Shown piece by piece: positions 25,656 to 33,304 of a DNA stretch of 40,621 bases. Source of the DNA: a virus; the IMG/VR virus record IMGVR_UViG_3300042401_000961, positions 1-40,621 of that record; one strand, 5' to 3'. The notes under the pieces were generated by a model. The model saw nothing but the letters and a program-made list of their open reading frames with translations, had not been told where the DNA came from and searched no databases. How positions within the stretch are numbered: the first letter of the stretch is position 1; every line of letters starts with the position of its first letter. A program made the translations under genes and the position numbers.

Positions 25656-25930
25656 GGGTCTCTTCGCCTTTTTCTCATTTTATCAATTCTTTTTATCACT
25701 GGATCGTCGTTGAAATAGATATCGTCGTCGCTATCGGCAAATCCGGTTTCATTTACAATCCAGACTGCACCCTTGGCATCAATCCTTAATCTCAGCCAAA
25801 CTTTTAAACAAGCGTCAAGCTCATTCTTTGCATCTACAATCTCTTGATAATCTTTAATGAGATTGAGTGGATTAACTGCTCCCTCAACAAGCGGTAGCTT
25901 TTCAGTTACTCTGACGTAGTATTTGGGCAT
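25652..25930 (-). CDS. Hypothetical protein (92 aa)
   Basis: 92 residues starting MPKYYVRVTEKLPLV, with an acidic patch (DSDDDIYFNDD) and a basic end (KMRKRRRD). Unknown family. It overlaps the previous gene by 25 bases, and its last codons overlap the rIIA -35 box. Confidence 0.6.
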   Translation of the reverse strand: MPKYYVRVTEKLPLVEGAVNPLNLIKDYQEIVDAKNELDACLKVWLRLRIDAKGAVWIVNETGFADSDDDIYFNDDPVIKRIDKMRKRRRDP

Positions 25931-26589
25931 GGTTTATCTTTCCTATTTTCTATGTTGTATTCATAATTTTCATTATCTTCTAATATCCATTTCCAATTAC
26001 CTTCAGCTGTCCATATTTTAGTATGTATTTTTCTAGGTATTTGAGCATTTGGTTTTGTGCAAAACGATGGATCGTGTATTTTAATTCTATTATTTGGTTG
26101 TATCGCAAAATTCCCATTGTCAAGCTGTATAAAATGTCCACATTTATGTTGGCCCGGAGCTTCACTAAAACCCATGGCCGCTACATTGCTTTCTTCATTT
26201 GCCCAATCTATTGTAAACATATATCTTCCAAAATATTCAATTCCCTTTCTACTGACATATTTAATTCTTTTATTCTTTAAGACTTCAAATATTGTAATAG
26301 ATGGATAATAACTAAAGCAATCCCATAGTTCTATCTCTTCTAGGAATTCTTGTTCATTAGATCCTATAATTGGGGTTCCTTCTTCATGGCAAAACGCAGA
26401 TACTGGTAATCTCCAAAAGACTCCACCATCTTCTAGTATTGAATGAAAGAGAGGAACTCTTCCTGTTATGCTAGAGAATCCAAAAAGCAAACATGGATAA
26501 TATGTTCCATGTCCACCTTCAAGATTTTGTAAGAATTCACCTCTAACATAGCATTCTATTGGAGGTATGTTGCAGTTAAGGTATGACAT
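25906..26589 (-). CDS. Conserved T4-type phage protein of unknown function
   Basis: 227 residues beginning MSYLNCNIPPIECYVRGEFL, then LEGGHGTYYPCLLFGFSSI and VFWRLPVSAFCHEE. I recall this pattern (NCxxPPIxxYVRxExL) from conserved proteins in T4-type cyanophages where it has no known function. It lies directly after thyX (stop and start adjacent), suggesting co-transcription. Confidence 0.65.
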   Translation of the reverse strand: MSYLNCNIPPIECYVRGEFLQNLEGGHGTYYPCLLFGFSSITGRVPLFHSILEDGGVFWRLPVSAFCHEEGTPIIGSNEQEFLEEIELWDCFSYYPSITIFEVLKNKRIKYVSRKGIEYFGRYMFTIDWANEESNVAAMGFSEAPGQHKCGHFIQLDNGNFAIQPNNRIKIHDPSFCTKPNAQIPRKIHTKIWTAEGNWKWILEDNENYEYNIENRKDKPCPNTTSE

Positions 26590-27285
26590 TTATAATCCAA
26601 AAGCCTCAATAGTATATTTAAATGGATCGCCCGGAATTTCTTTTACAAGCCTCAACATCTCTGCTGCAATCTCGCGAATTTCAAGTTGTGCATGTTCTGA
26701 GTTGCGAAGTCTTTGGAAGTTAACAAAACTACGAAAGTTAAACATTACGTCAGCTTGAATTTGAGAGTTATAAGTCTTGAAGAATCGAGCTGATTCTTTA
26801 GCTCGCTTACGTCCAAGAGTAGCGGTCAAATCTTTTAACGCTCGATGATATAATTCATTTCCAACTTTTGTATAATCTTCCAATATATTAGACCAAGCGT
26901 CACCTTTTAAAGCAGAGAAATGCCCATACCAATTCTCAATATCTAAATCTTCTTCAAGTTTAACATTTTGCCAATCCTCTGGAATATAGAATTTATCTTC
27001 TTTAAGTTCTTTATATCTAGCACTTTCAGCATTTACGCTTACGCCAATTCTATGCTTAATTTTATGGATGTGTGATGCTATATCGCTATTAACTAAAAAA
27101 TGCAAGGACGATTTTTCAAATGGAGTGTGATGACCTTCCGATGCGAGCATCTTTAAGAGCTTGGGGATGCGAGCTTTTTTATCTTCCGTTAAATCTCTGC
27201 TTGTGCTAGTCCAAGCGGAACACGCATGAATTTGATCATTACCGTAATATCCAAGCAGTTCTACTTCATTTTTATGATTGTTCAT
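26590..27285 (-). CDS. thyX: Flavin-dependent thymidylate synthase ThyX
   Basis: A 231-residue ThyX that makes dTMP from dUMP using FAD, NADPH and methylene-tetrahydrofolate. The signature is present at about residues 77-91 as KHRIGVSVNAESARY, a variant of RHRxxSxNxxSxRY with Lys for the first Arg and one extra residue. HHTPFEKSSLHF (52-63) and the late FRSFVNFQRLR block (FAD site) are typical. With dCMP deaminase and NrdJ it completes a phage dTMP supply. Its start overlaps an HNH endonuclease gene by 14 bases. Confidence 0.92.
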   Translation of the reverse strand: MNNHKNEVELLGYYGNDQIHACSAWTSTSRDLTEDKKARIPKLLKMLASEGHHTPFEKSSLHFLVNSDIASHIHKIKHRIGVSVNAESARYKELKEDKFYIPEDWQNVKLEEDLDIENWYGHFSALKGDAWSNILEDYTKVGNELYHRALKDLTATLGRKRAKESARFFKTYNSQIQADVMFNFRSFVNFQRLRNSEHAQLEIREIAAEMLRLVKEIPGDPFKYTIEAFGL

Positions 27286-27910
27286 TTCTATTCCTTATAT
27301 AATATTCTTTGTTTACGTTATCAAATCCAATTATTCCACTTTTAACAAGTTCGTATGAAACTTTTTCAAGATTATTATGCAAATTTCTATGGTCTTCTAT
27401 GCTACTACAAATAATTAAATTTTCAATACTGTTATTCAATTTATCCCCATCTATATGATGAATTGACTCTCCTCCTCCACCTCTTTGCGTTTTTAATTCC
27501 CTACCGAGGAATTCTTCCATTATTAAAACATGTTCTCTTTTGTATTTTTGACGACCCGATGCGTGGAATTCATTTTCGCATTTTATCATTTTATATCCAT
27601 CAGAAGATATATATTCTCCACCATTCCATCTACTGCTATTTTCTCTTGAAAACTGAGGTTTTTTGATTCCCTTTTGAGCAATTTTTGAATGGCAGTTAAG
27701 ACAATAGTTACTTTTTCGCCTTTTATATGAATGATAATCCACTTCTTTTGTTATTCCGCATCCTTCGCACGTAGAATTTATTTTCTTTCTTATCTGTGGC
27801 ACTGCACTTGCACATGCTTTACAATTAAATCTTTTCCCATCCTTTTGGTGTTTGTCATTATGGAAGTCATCTATATTTTTTTGAATTCCACATTTAGTAC
27901 AAGTCTTCAT
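27272..27910 (-). CDS. HNH endonuclease with N-terminal zinc ribbons
   Basis: 212 residues. Two zinc-ribbon-like parts come first: CTKCG ... CKAC (about 4-32) and CEGCG ... CLNC (about 45-75). The catalytic block is SIHHIDGDKLNNSIENLIIC, an HNH_3-type motif, with KREHVLIMEEFLGREL before it. Freestanding HNH enzymes beside thymidylate synthase genes are a known phage homing pattern. The ATG is preferred over one seven codons upstream because AGGAGA stands about ten bases before it. Confidence 0.85.
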   Translation of the reverse strand: MKTCTKCGIQKNIDDFHNDKHQKDGKRFNCKACASAVPQIRKKINSTCEGCGITKEVDYHSYKRRKSNYCLNCHSKIAQKGIKKPQFSRENSSRWNGGEYISSDGYKMIKCENEFHASGRQKYKREHVLIMEEFLGRELKTQRGGGGESIHHIDGDKLNNSIENLIICSSIEDHRNLHNNLEKVSYELVKSGIIGFDNVNKEYYIRNRNEQS

Positions 27911-27973
27911 GATTTTGCTTCTCCTGTGCATTAAAGGTTAAATGTATACCTATTATAATATACACAGGAATTT

Positions 27974-27992
27974 AAAAAAAGCTATTAAAGCT
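27974..27992 (-). terminator. Weak terminator candidate after the YopX pair
   Basis: Minus-strand AGCT / AGCT (4-5 bp with a 5-base loop) followed by seven T. The stem is short, so this is tentative. It sits 10 bases after the stop of the second YopX-like gene. Confidence 0.35.
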
Positions 27993-28000
27993 CTACTTTA

Positions 28001-28396
28001 TTACTCATATATGTTCCCCGTTACTTCAATTGACTCATGAATTATATAATCTCTCAGGCAATAATCGCCAAAGATAAACATTGCGTACTCATCTAGATAT
28101 TTTACTTCTTGATTTTCAAACGATAAAATTTCTGCGAAGGTATTTACTTTAAATGATACCAGATCGCCCTCGTGTATTTCTACTTCATTGCAATCTTTCA
28201 TTCCTGTGTATTGCTGTATAACTATATCATCCATCTGACAATACTTATTGGTATGTTCAGAATCTTCTCTATCGTAAAGGTAGACTGTGCAGCCTTGGCC
28301 AAAGTCTTTTAATGAAAGTATAGGATCTTCTTCAGCCCAAGGGTCTAGCCATCTCAATTCATTTTTATGCCAAATTCTAAATTTAAGCTGTCTCAT
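28001..28396 (-). CDS. YopX-like protein, second copy
   Basis: 131 residues of YopX type: MRQLKFRIWHKNELRWLD at the start, IQQYTGMKDCNEVEIHEGDLV in the middle and EVTGNIYE at the end. YopX-family proteins are common in phages, and their role is unknown. It is a tandem paralogue of the upstream gene with the same N-terminus, which decides the start (three codons inside a longer ORF). The stop of the first copy overlaps this start by 14 bases. Confidence 0.75.
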   Translation of the reverse strand: MRQLKFRIWHKNELRWLDPWAEEDPILSLKDFGQGCTVYLYDREDSEHTNKYCQMDDIVIQQYTGMKDCNEVEIHEGDLVSFKVNTFAEILSFENQEVKYLDEYAMFIFGDYCLRDYIIHESIEVTGNIYE

Positions 28397-28793
28397 TAAA
28401 TACATTCCCCGTTACTTTAACTGCGTGTTTAACTATATGATCTAGCATACAGAACTCATCTTTTCCAAATACGTAGACGCCGTTAACTTCGCAGTATTTA
28501 ACTTCTTGTTGTTTATAGCTCTCAAATTCGCCTTTATTAGATGATATGCATACGTCAAAGTCAACTAGATCACCCTCATATATTTCTACGCCATCGCAGT
28601 CTTTCATTCCTGTGGATTGCTGGATAAAAGGATGATCCCAAACATCAAAAGGCACTTGCCAGACGCAATCACCATAGTTCTCTAATATATTCCCATCAAG
28701 TCCAATATGAAAAAAGAATTTTTTAGCATCATATATGATATATTTATTATCTTGTCGATCTGTATAACAGATTCTAAATTTAAGTTGTCTCAT
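28383..28793 (-). CDS. YopX-like protein, first copy
   Basis: 136 residues: MRQLKFRICYTDRQDNKY, IQQSTGMKDCDGVEIYEGDLVDF and VKVTGNVFNE. It is clearly a YopX-like protein and a diverged tandem copy of the gene that follows it, sharing both ends and the Gly-Met-Lys-Asp-Cys core. The start overlaps the 58-aa zinc-ribbon gene. Confidence 0.75.
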   Translation of the reverse strand: MRQLKFRICYTDRQDNKYIIYDAKKFFFHIGLDGNILENYGDCVWQVPFDVWDHPFIQQSTGMKDCDGVEIYEGDLVDFDVCISSNKGEFESYKQQEVKYCEVNGVYVFGKDEFCMLDHIVKHAVKVTGNVFNETA

Positions 28794-28956
28794 CGGAATC
28801 TATCCTCCAAATTTTTCCATGTTCATCTGTACAAATTATATCCAACGAAAAGCACATTCTACAAAAAGGAGTCTGCTTACGCTCAAACAGCTCCTTTGAT
28901 AGCTTATTCTCTCTGCCGCAATTATTACACTTGTAATTGAGATCTCTGCTTTTCAT
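28780..28956 (-). CDS. Small zinc-ribbon protein (58 aa)
   Basis: 58 residues with CNNCG (about 10-14) and CRMC (about 32-35), a two-knuckle zinc ribbon, then a short beta end. The ATG overlaps the upstream TAA (TAATG), and the stop overlaps the YopX start by 14 bases, a typical phage arrangement that supports this short gene. Confidence 0.65.
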   Translation of the reverse strand: MKSRDLNYKCNNCGRENKLSKELFERKQTPFCRMCFSLDIICTDEHGKIWRIDSDETT

Positions 28957-29294
28957 TATGGATCACAATAATCTATATTAAACTCCTTCAAGTACAGGAC
29001 ACACATTTTCGCAAGTCTTCTGCCATTTTTATTTGGTTCAAATCTAGCAATGACTGGATGCCCCTTGCCAAGAAGATGTGGGTCAAGCTGTTTAGATCCA
29101 ATTTTTTTATCTGTTTTTAGTATCATTAATTTTCTACCATTAAAAGTAGTGCAACCTGTATACTCAGCCTCAACTATACTATATCTTCCAATAATTTCCT
29201 GACTAATCACACGATATCTCGATGGGTCTGGATTTGGAGGCTGGATAGCTACATTCGACGATTTTTCGCTACGGCTAAAGAAATTTAATCCCAT
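28956..29294 (-). CDS. Hypothetical protein (112 aa)
   Basis: 112 basic residues, mainly beta. The first ~25 are Ser/Pro/Asn-rich and probably disordered; the rest (YRVISQEIIGRYSIVEAEY, NGRRLAKMCVLYL) looks like a small folded domain. No family recognised. It is coupled on both sides by TAATG overlaps. Confidence 0.6.
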   Translation of the reverse strand: MGLNFFSRSEKSSNVAIQPPNPDPSRYRVISQEIIGRYSIVEAEYTGCTTFNGRKLMILKTDKKIGSKQLDPHLLGKGHPVIARFEPNKNGRRLAKMCVLYLKEFNIDYCDP

Positions 29295-30187
29295 TATTTA
29301 CTCCTTAGCATTTCATATATAGCCCAGTCTTTTCCTTTGAGTTCAACATCGTGATACACATTTCTACCATATGAATTAGGTAATGTGGTAGCGAAGTCAG
29401 CATGGTTACGAGTATTGCCAATACCTTCTGAGTAATGGAATAATGGAGTCGTAGGCCACGTTGAATAAGCTAGTTCGAACGCTTCTTGTTCTGACAAGTC
29501 TCCGGGCAACATTTTATGATGCAGATTGTCAAATGTAACAGGAATACCATGACGCACGTGGAAAATATCATGGAGTCTTTTAACTGACCAAACACCTTTA
29601 GCATTGTCATTGTTCTCCAGTACTAGACGACTGCGTACAGACTTAGAAAGTCTGGCAAAGTTAGACATAAAACGTGATGAAATTTCTTCTGGATCGCCAT
29701 CTTGACGGCAATGAATATTAAGTGGTGAACGGTAATCGCATGGCAGTTGCAGTAGATCGAATATCATAGCGTGCATCTCAAGATCAAGTATGCTGTTATC
29801 TATAACCCTGTCTTCTTTGCTAGTCAACGAGATGTACTCTGATGGGTGAGCAGAGATCCGAATGTCGTTGCTTGCAATAGTATTGGCTGTAGCGTCAATT
29901 TCATCGGCAATAGCATTAAAATTGGGCAATTGGTCAAGAGTCATGCGGATATCTGGATGATTAAGCAGTGGCGTAATGCTTGAAGATAAGCGATAACCTT
30001 TTATACCTGTTGCAATACAGTGCTTAATAGTCTCATGCGTAACTTTGAAATTGTTTAAGATACGATTGCATAGTGTATCCATAGCTTGAATATGAGGCAA
30101 CGCAGAAAATCTTGCGTATGTCATGGTCTGGAATTTAATGCCACGCTCGGCCAGTTCGTTTGAAATACAACACAGTGCGAGTTTCAA
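29294..30187 (-). CDS. uvdE: UV damage endonuclease UvdE
   Basis: A ~297-residue UvdE, a TIM-barrel, metal-dependent enzyme that nicks DNA 5' of UV photoproducts. Visible are RLSSSITPLLNH, RISAHPSEYISLTS, NIHCRQDG, RLVLENND, PVTFDNLHHKMLPGDLS and HYSEG, which carry the His/Glu/Asp metal ligands of this family. No ATG fits. I take the TTG at 30187, giving MKLALCC, because GGAG lies seven bases upstream; a second TTG two codons earlier is too close. It has its own consensus promoter, and no other repair gene is nearby. Confidence 0.9.
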   Translation of the reverse strand: MKLALCCISNELAERGIKFQTMTYARFSALPHIQAMDTLCNRILNNFKVTHETIKHCIATGIKGYRLSSSITPLLNHPDIRMTLDQLPNFNAIADEIDATANTIASNDIRISAHPSEYISLTSKEDRVIDNSILDLEMHAMIFDLLQLPCDYRSPLNIHCRQDGDPEEISSRFMSNFARLSKSVRSRLVLENNDNAKGVWSVKRLHDIFHVRHGIPVTFDNLHHKMLPGDLSEQEAFELAYSTWPTTPLFHYSEGIGNTRNHADFATTLPNSYGRNVYHDVELKGKDWAIYEMLRSK

Positions 30188-30222
30188 GATCAATCTCCTT
30201 AGTAGTGGTTGGTTACACTATT

Positions 30223-30250
30223 ATTATACCATCGCCGGGCTAAGTGTCAA
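30223..30250 (-). promoter_or_regulatory. Sigma-70 consensus promoter of the uvdE unit
   Basis: Minus-strand TTGACA (30245-30250), 16-base spacer, TATAAT (30223-30228): both hexamers perfect. Just downstream, TAGTG / CACTA (30203-30220) can form a small 5' hairpin before the ribosome site. Confidence 0.82.
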
Positions 30251-30251
30251 C

Positions 30252-30277
30252 ACAAAAAATCCCGCTTTCGCGGGATT
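30252..30277 (-). terminator. Rho-independent terminator before the uvdE promoter
   Basis: Minus-strand AATCCCGC / GCGGGATT (8 bp, 4-base loop GAAA) followed by a run of T that leads straight into the TTGACA of the next promoter. It closes the 30.3-31.6 kb unit. Confidence 0.92.
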
Positions 30278-30280
30278 CTC

Positions 30281-30583
30281 TCAATGATTATTTTCAATTT
30301 CTCTGTACTCTTCTTTGATGTCGTTCATCAGGTCGTTAATCTTAGAACTGACCGAAGCTGCGAGTGGAAGTTTATCGGTATAACTCTTGACTTCGCCCAA
30401 GAGATCAATCCTCTTCTTATATCTGAGGAGATATTTATCTTTCCAAAGTTCAAGTTCCTCTTGGAGTTTGTTGTCTAACTCGTCGCCATTCTCAACTAAA
30501 AAGATAACATGCAGTACCATATCTCTATACTTCTTAGAGATTAAACATTTGAATATAAACTTAAGAATTTTTAATATTGCCAT
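30281..30583 (-). CDS. Small protein related to the HNH gene N-terminus (100 aa)
   Basis: 100 residues. The N-terminus (LKILKFIFKCLISKKYRDM) resembles that of the upstream HNH protein (IKLIQFVLRYLSDESFRKL), and the rest is a charged helical region. I see no catalytic motif. It overlaps the HNH gene by 23 bases and lies just before the terminator. Possibly a partial duplication of the HNH gene. Confidence 0.6.
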   Translation of the reverse strand: MAILKILKFIFKCLISKKYRDMVLHVIFLVENGDELDNKLQEELELWKDKYLLRYKKRIDLLGEVKSYTDKLPLAASVSSKINDLMNDIKEEYREIENNH

Positions 30584-30983
30584 GTGCGTTCACCTTCTTG
30601 TCTTTATAGATTTGTGTGTCGATTAGTACGTTTGGATTGTACGAAGACCAATTAAATAAGTGGCCGAATATAAAGTGACATTTATTATGTTCGCATAAAG
30701 TAATTAGATTTGAGCGAACTAATTCTTTAGACGGGTCTACGTGGAATGGAACTATATGATGAACGCTAAGATCCTCTTTAGTTCCACATACTTGACAGGT
30801 TGATTGTTCTTTTAGGTGTTGATTGCGAACTTTATTCCACTGAGGAGATCTTTGTTCAGCGTTTGCACCAAAAAGTCCTAAGTGGTCGTCGATTGATTTA
30901 GAAAACTGTAATGCACTATCGCATAACTTTCTAAAACTCTCATCTGATAAATATCTCAGTACGAACTGAATAAGTTTAATCAT
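30561..30983 (-). CDS. HNH endonuclease (140 aa)
   Basis: A 140-residue HNH enzyme. After a helical lead of ~55 residues comes CQVCGTKEDLSVHHIVPFH, then NLITLCEHNKCHFIFGH, the zinc-bound HNH core. It is small, as in phage HNH proteins used for homing or packaging; no terminase gene is near, so homing or host-DNA attack is more likely. The ATG chosen has GGAG six bases before it, better than an ATG four codons earlier. Confidence 0.8.
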   Translation of the reverse strand: MIKLIQFVLRYLSDESFRKLCDSALQFSKSIDDHLGLFGANAEQRSPQWNKVRNQHLKEQSTCQVCGTKEDLSVHHIVPFHVDPSKELVRSNLITLCEHNKCHFIFGHLFNWSSYNPNVLIDTQIYKDKKVNAHGNIKNS

Positions 30984-31086
30984 CAATATCTCCATCTAAT
31001 AGGAATTTAACGAACAAGCCTACTAGTAATATACACACTATAGACCACCCAAGCATTTCAACTGCTAATCGAAAACAATCAAACAT
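30976..31086 (-). CDS. Tiny single-span membrane protein (36 aa)
   Basis: 36 residues: MFDCFRLAVEMLGW, then a membrane span (SIVCILLVGLFVKFLL) and an acidic end (DGDIDD). The ATG overlaps the TGA of the 51-aa gene (ATGA) and its tail overlaps the HNH start. Small size makes it less certain, but overlap on both sides fits a real gene. Confidence 0.5.
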   Translation of the reverse strand: MFDCFRLAVEMLGWSIVCILLVGLFVKFLLDGDIDD

Positions 31087-31241
31087 CACTTAATCCTTTT
31101 TAAACAATATATGTAAGATAAGGTTAATGCTATCGCACATCCAAAATATCCTGTCATTCTGTATTCTTGATCTAGTGCATTTACAATTAGGAGAGAATTG
31201 ACCACTAGATATTCGAATGTTAAAATAGCTTTATTGCTCAT
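31086..31241 (-). CDS. Small two-span membrane protein (51 aa)
   Basis: 51 residues with two hydrophobic stretches (about 6-22 and 31-47) and a basic end (CLKRIK). The ATG overlaps the upstream TGA (ATGA). No family recognised. Confidence 0.55.
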   Translation of the reverse strand: MSNKAILTFEYLVVNSLLIVNALDQEYRMTGYFGCAIALTLSYIYCLKRIK

Positions 31242-31615
31242 ACATTTACCTTTAATAGTTTGTGAGGTTGTCTGTTAACTACGTCTACCTTTTTGGATTC
31301 GCCCATATAAACGAAACGTCTTCCACCGAAGTCTAGCTTCCTACCTCTGGGGCTATATTCGTAAGCGTAGAAACCATCTTTATTCATTTCATCGACCTTG
31401 TAATACCCGTAACTGCCTTGGAAGATTTTGCCATTGGGCGAATCAAAGTATGGGCCATGTCCTTGGATAGATCTGACGATATCACCCTTTTGTAATTCTT
31501 GCCAATCCTCAACTTCAAGATGGTGTTTTTTAGGATCAGAGACTTTAGGTTTTCTACCTTTATTCGCTTCAAGTTTTCTAACAGCTTGTAAGATTGCGGA
31601 AACATTACAATCCAT
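31238..31615 (-). CDS. Hypothetical protein (125 aa)
   Basis: 125 basic residues; the first ~35 form a helical Lys-rich part and the rest is beta, with LQKGDIVRSIQGHGPYF, GSYGYYKVDEM and DFGGRRFVYMGE, perhaps a small SH3-like barrel. AGGAG precedes the ATG. It is the first gene behind the consensus promoter at 31678-31706. Unknown function. Confidence 0.65.
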   Translation of the reverse strand: MDCNVSAILQAVRKLEANKGRKPKVSDPKKHHLEVEDWQELQKGDIVRSIQGHGPYFDSPNGKIFQGSYGYYKVDEMNKDGFYAYEYSPRGRKLDFGGRRFVYMGESKKVDVVNRQPHKLLKVNV

Positions 31616-31653
31616 ATTTCACTCCTGTAGAGTTCAAGATTCCAAATTGAAAA

Positions 31654-31675
31654 AGCTATGACCAATGCCATAGCT
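31654..31675 (-). terminator. Hairpin with T-run overlapping the promoter start site
   Basis: Minus-strand AGCTATG / CATAGCT (7 bp, 8-base loop) followed by TTTTTC. It lies about 50 bases past the CAP gene's stop, so it can end that transcript, but also begins three bases after the -10 box of the next promoter, so it overlaps that transcript's 5' end. Confidence 0.6.
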
Positions 31676-31677
31676 CT

Positions 31678-31706
31678 ATTATACAACGTGTAATTCATTT
31701 TGTCAA
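31678..31706 (-). promoter_or_regulatory. Sigma-70 consensus promoter
   Basis: Minus-strand TTGACA (31701-31706), 17-base spacer, TATAAT (31678-31683): perfect hexamers at ideal spacing, 62 bases before the 125-aa gene. Confidence 0.85.
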
Positions 31707-31722
31707 GTTCCTTTGGAACATT

Positions 31723-32190
31723 TTAGTAAGCATTTGCGGTACAGCCAGTTGCACATCTCGCAACTCCAATAGCAGTTCTCGCTCCTAAAAGAATTGCATT
31801 ATGGGCGGCACTTTGAGTCCACATGTAAAATGAACTCACAAAATCCGTTGTTCCTGCCCAAATTTGCGAACCCATCATACTATGAGCAGTGTGGATTCCA
31901 TTGTTAGTAGAGGCAAGATTCGCTGCGTCTTGTGACCATCCAATAGCCCCAAGTCCATGATTCGCCCTGTGTTGATTTACCAGTGCTAAGAATTGTCCCT
32001 CGGCACTTTCGACTGTTTGATTCGGTGTTAAAATTCTATATTGTCCAGCAAGCTCACCATTTAAAATTTTCTTACCCTGTACGTTTCCATATTCAACGGT
32101 ATAAATATTTTCAAGTTCTCCAAGTGTTTCGCCCGGAGCAGCAACTTGAGCAATAATCATACCGACTGCGAACATAATTCCATTCACCAT
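31723..32190 (-). CDS. Secreted CAP/SCP-like domain protein
   Basis: 155 residues: a hydrophobic N-terminal signal (about 5-18), a linker, then a CAP-like domain, AEGQFLALVNQHRANHGLGA, IGWSQDAANLAS, TAHSMMG and MWTQSAAHNAILLGAR, ending IGVARC. His103 and His130 match the two histidines of the CAP cavity; the usual middle acidic residue (in GEN) is replaced by SQIW. Small secreted CAP proteins like this are frequent in planctomycetes. In a phage it could act outside the cell on the surface. Probably from the host. Confidence 0.75.
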   Translation of the reverse strand: MVNGIMFAVGMIIAQVAAPGETLGELENIYTVEYGNVQGKKILNGELAGQYRILTPNQTVESAEGQFLALVNQHRANHGLGAIGWSQDAANLASTNNGIHTAHSMMGSQIWAGTTDFVSSFYMWTQSAAHNAILLGARTAIGVARCATGCTANAY

Positions 32191-32203
32191 TTTATTTTCT
32201 CCA

Positions 32204-32623
32204 TTAAAAGGGATCTGTTCTATACTCTAACCCCATAGAACGTCTATTATATTTTAAAGAACGATATTTTTCAATATCAAGTTCTCTAAAAGGAATTTCT
32301 CTCATATCTCGTAATCCTGCACCACATGTGTACCAGTACATTACATCTTTGAGAAACAAGAATTGACCTTTGCGTAATGCGGCTTTTCCTAATCTTTTTA
32401 ACGCTCTCTTATTCAGATTAGTCTGTGTTATAAAGTTAAGTTGACTAAATGATCCAATTATTCCATAAGGAGTTAATTGCTCATCTAAACATTTTCTAAC
32501 TATATAAACAGCCTCTCTCTCCTGCTCAGAGACATTTAAATTTTTAGATTCGTAATAAAGAAACTTATCTCTATCACGCTGACAATTCTTTTTCACAAAT
32601 TTTAGGTATTTAGCAAATCGCAC
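32204..32623 (-). CDS. Hypothetical basic protein (139 aa), GTG start
   Basis: 139 very basic, mostly helical residues with no domain I know. It begins at GTG with GAGG five bases before it, inside the 3' end of the phosphoesterase gene. Its base content suggests nucleic-acid binding, no more. Confidence 0.55.
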   Translation of the reverse strand: MRFAKYLKFVKKNCQRDRDKFLYYESKNLNVSEQEREAVYIVRKCLDEQLTPYGIIGSFSQLNFITQTNLNKRALKRLGKAALRKGQFLFLKDVMYWYTCGAGLRDMREIPFRELDIEKYRSLKYNRRSMGLEYRTDPF

Positions 32624-32624
32624 C

Positions 32625-33290
32625 TTACACCTCTAGTTTTACATAGCTTAGTTCATTAATGCATCTGAATTGAGTTCCATTGATTTCATCGTACCAGTCA
32701 TTATGATAGTGACCAAAATACCACTGTTTAGGTTGATGATATTGGAACATCATTTCTAGTAATTCACTTGTCTTTGTAGTGAATCTGTCTGGATTGTATC
32801 CAAACATTCCAAGAATTTTATTATCTCCCACATGTTTTGAAATACTTCTGGGGCATTCGTGAGTAATCATAACATCTGGCTTCATTTTCTGGTATAGCCA
32901 TAAAGCCATTTCCATTTCTTCAATAGAAAGTTCTTCGTTGTCCCAATAGGTTTTAGCTCCACCCATTAGAAAACTCTTTTGTCTTTGTTTCCAATCAATC
33001 GAGAATCCACCTCTGACAAAAAAGAAGTCAAGTCCACCATGAGTTGCAGTGCCAAAATCTTTACTTCCACTTCTTGTGGCTGTAGTTTTTATAACATAAG
33101 GCGAAGCATAGTACTTGTCATAGTTGTCATGATTTCCACCAATGAATTTATGGTTATCTTGATTGATAGCTCTCAGTTCAGAATAGTCAAACCCCATATC
33201 TCCAACTTGGATAGAATAATCGCACCCTTTAGTGAGTGCGATATACTCTTGAAATTTACCATGAACATCGCCGATAATTCTGAGTTCCAT
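32625..33290 (-). CDS. Calcineurin-like metallophosphoesterase
   Basis: 221 residues with the full set of metallophosphoesterase motifs in order: GDVHG (7-11 area), GDMG, GGNHDN, TH (about 144, ITHECPR) and GHYH near the end. Two metals bound by these residues cleave phosphomonoesters or diesters; the substrate is not predictable. Phages use such enzymes on nucleic-acid ends or signalling nucleotides. GGAG precedes the ATG. Confidence 0.88.
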   Translation of the reverse strand: MELRIIGDVHGKFQEYIALTKGCDYSIQVGDMGFDYSELRAINQDNHKFIGGNHDNYDKYYASPYVIKTTATRSGSKDFGTATHGGLDFFFVRGGFSIDWKQRQKSFLMGGAKTYWDNEELSIEEMEMALWLYQKMKPDVMITHECPRSISKHVGDNKILGMFGYNPDRFTTKTSELLEMMFQYHQPKQWYFGHYHNDWYDEINGTQFRCINELSYVKLEV

Positions 33291-33304
33291 CTATTCTCCT
33301 TGGA

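Noticed and set aside
27932-28000. A promoter at the TATAAT near 27.95 kb
   Set aside because: There is no -35 match at 15-19 bases; the -10-like sequence lies in an AT-rich palindrome.
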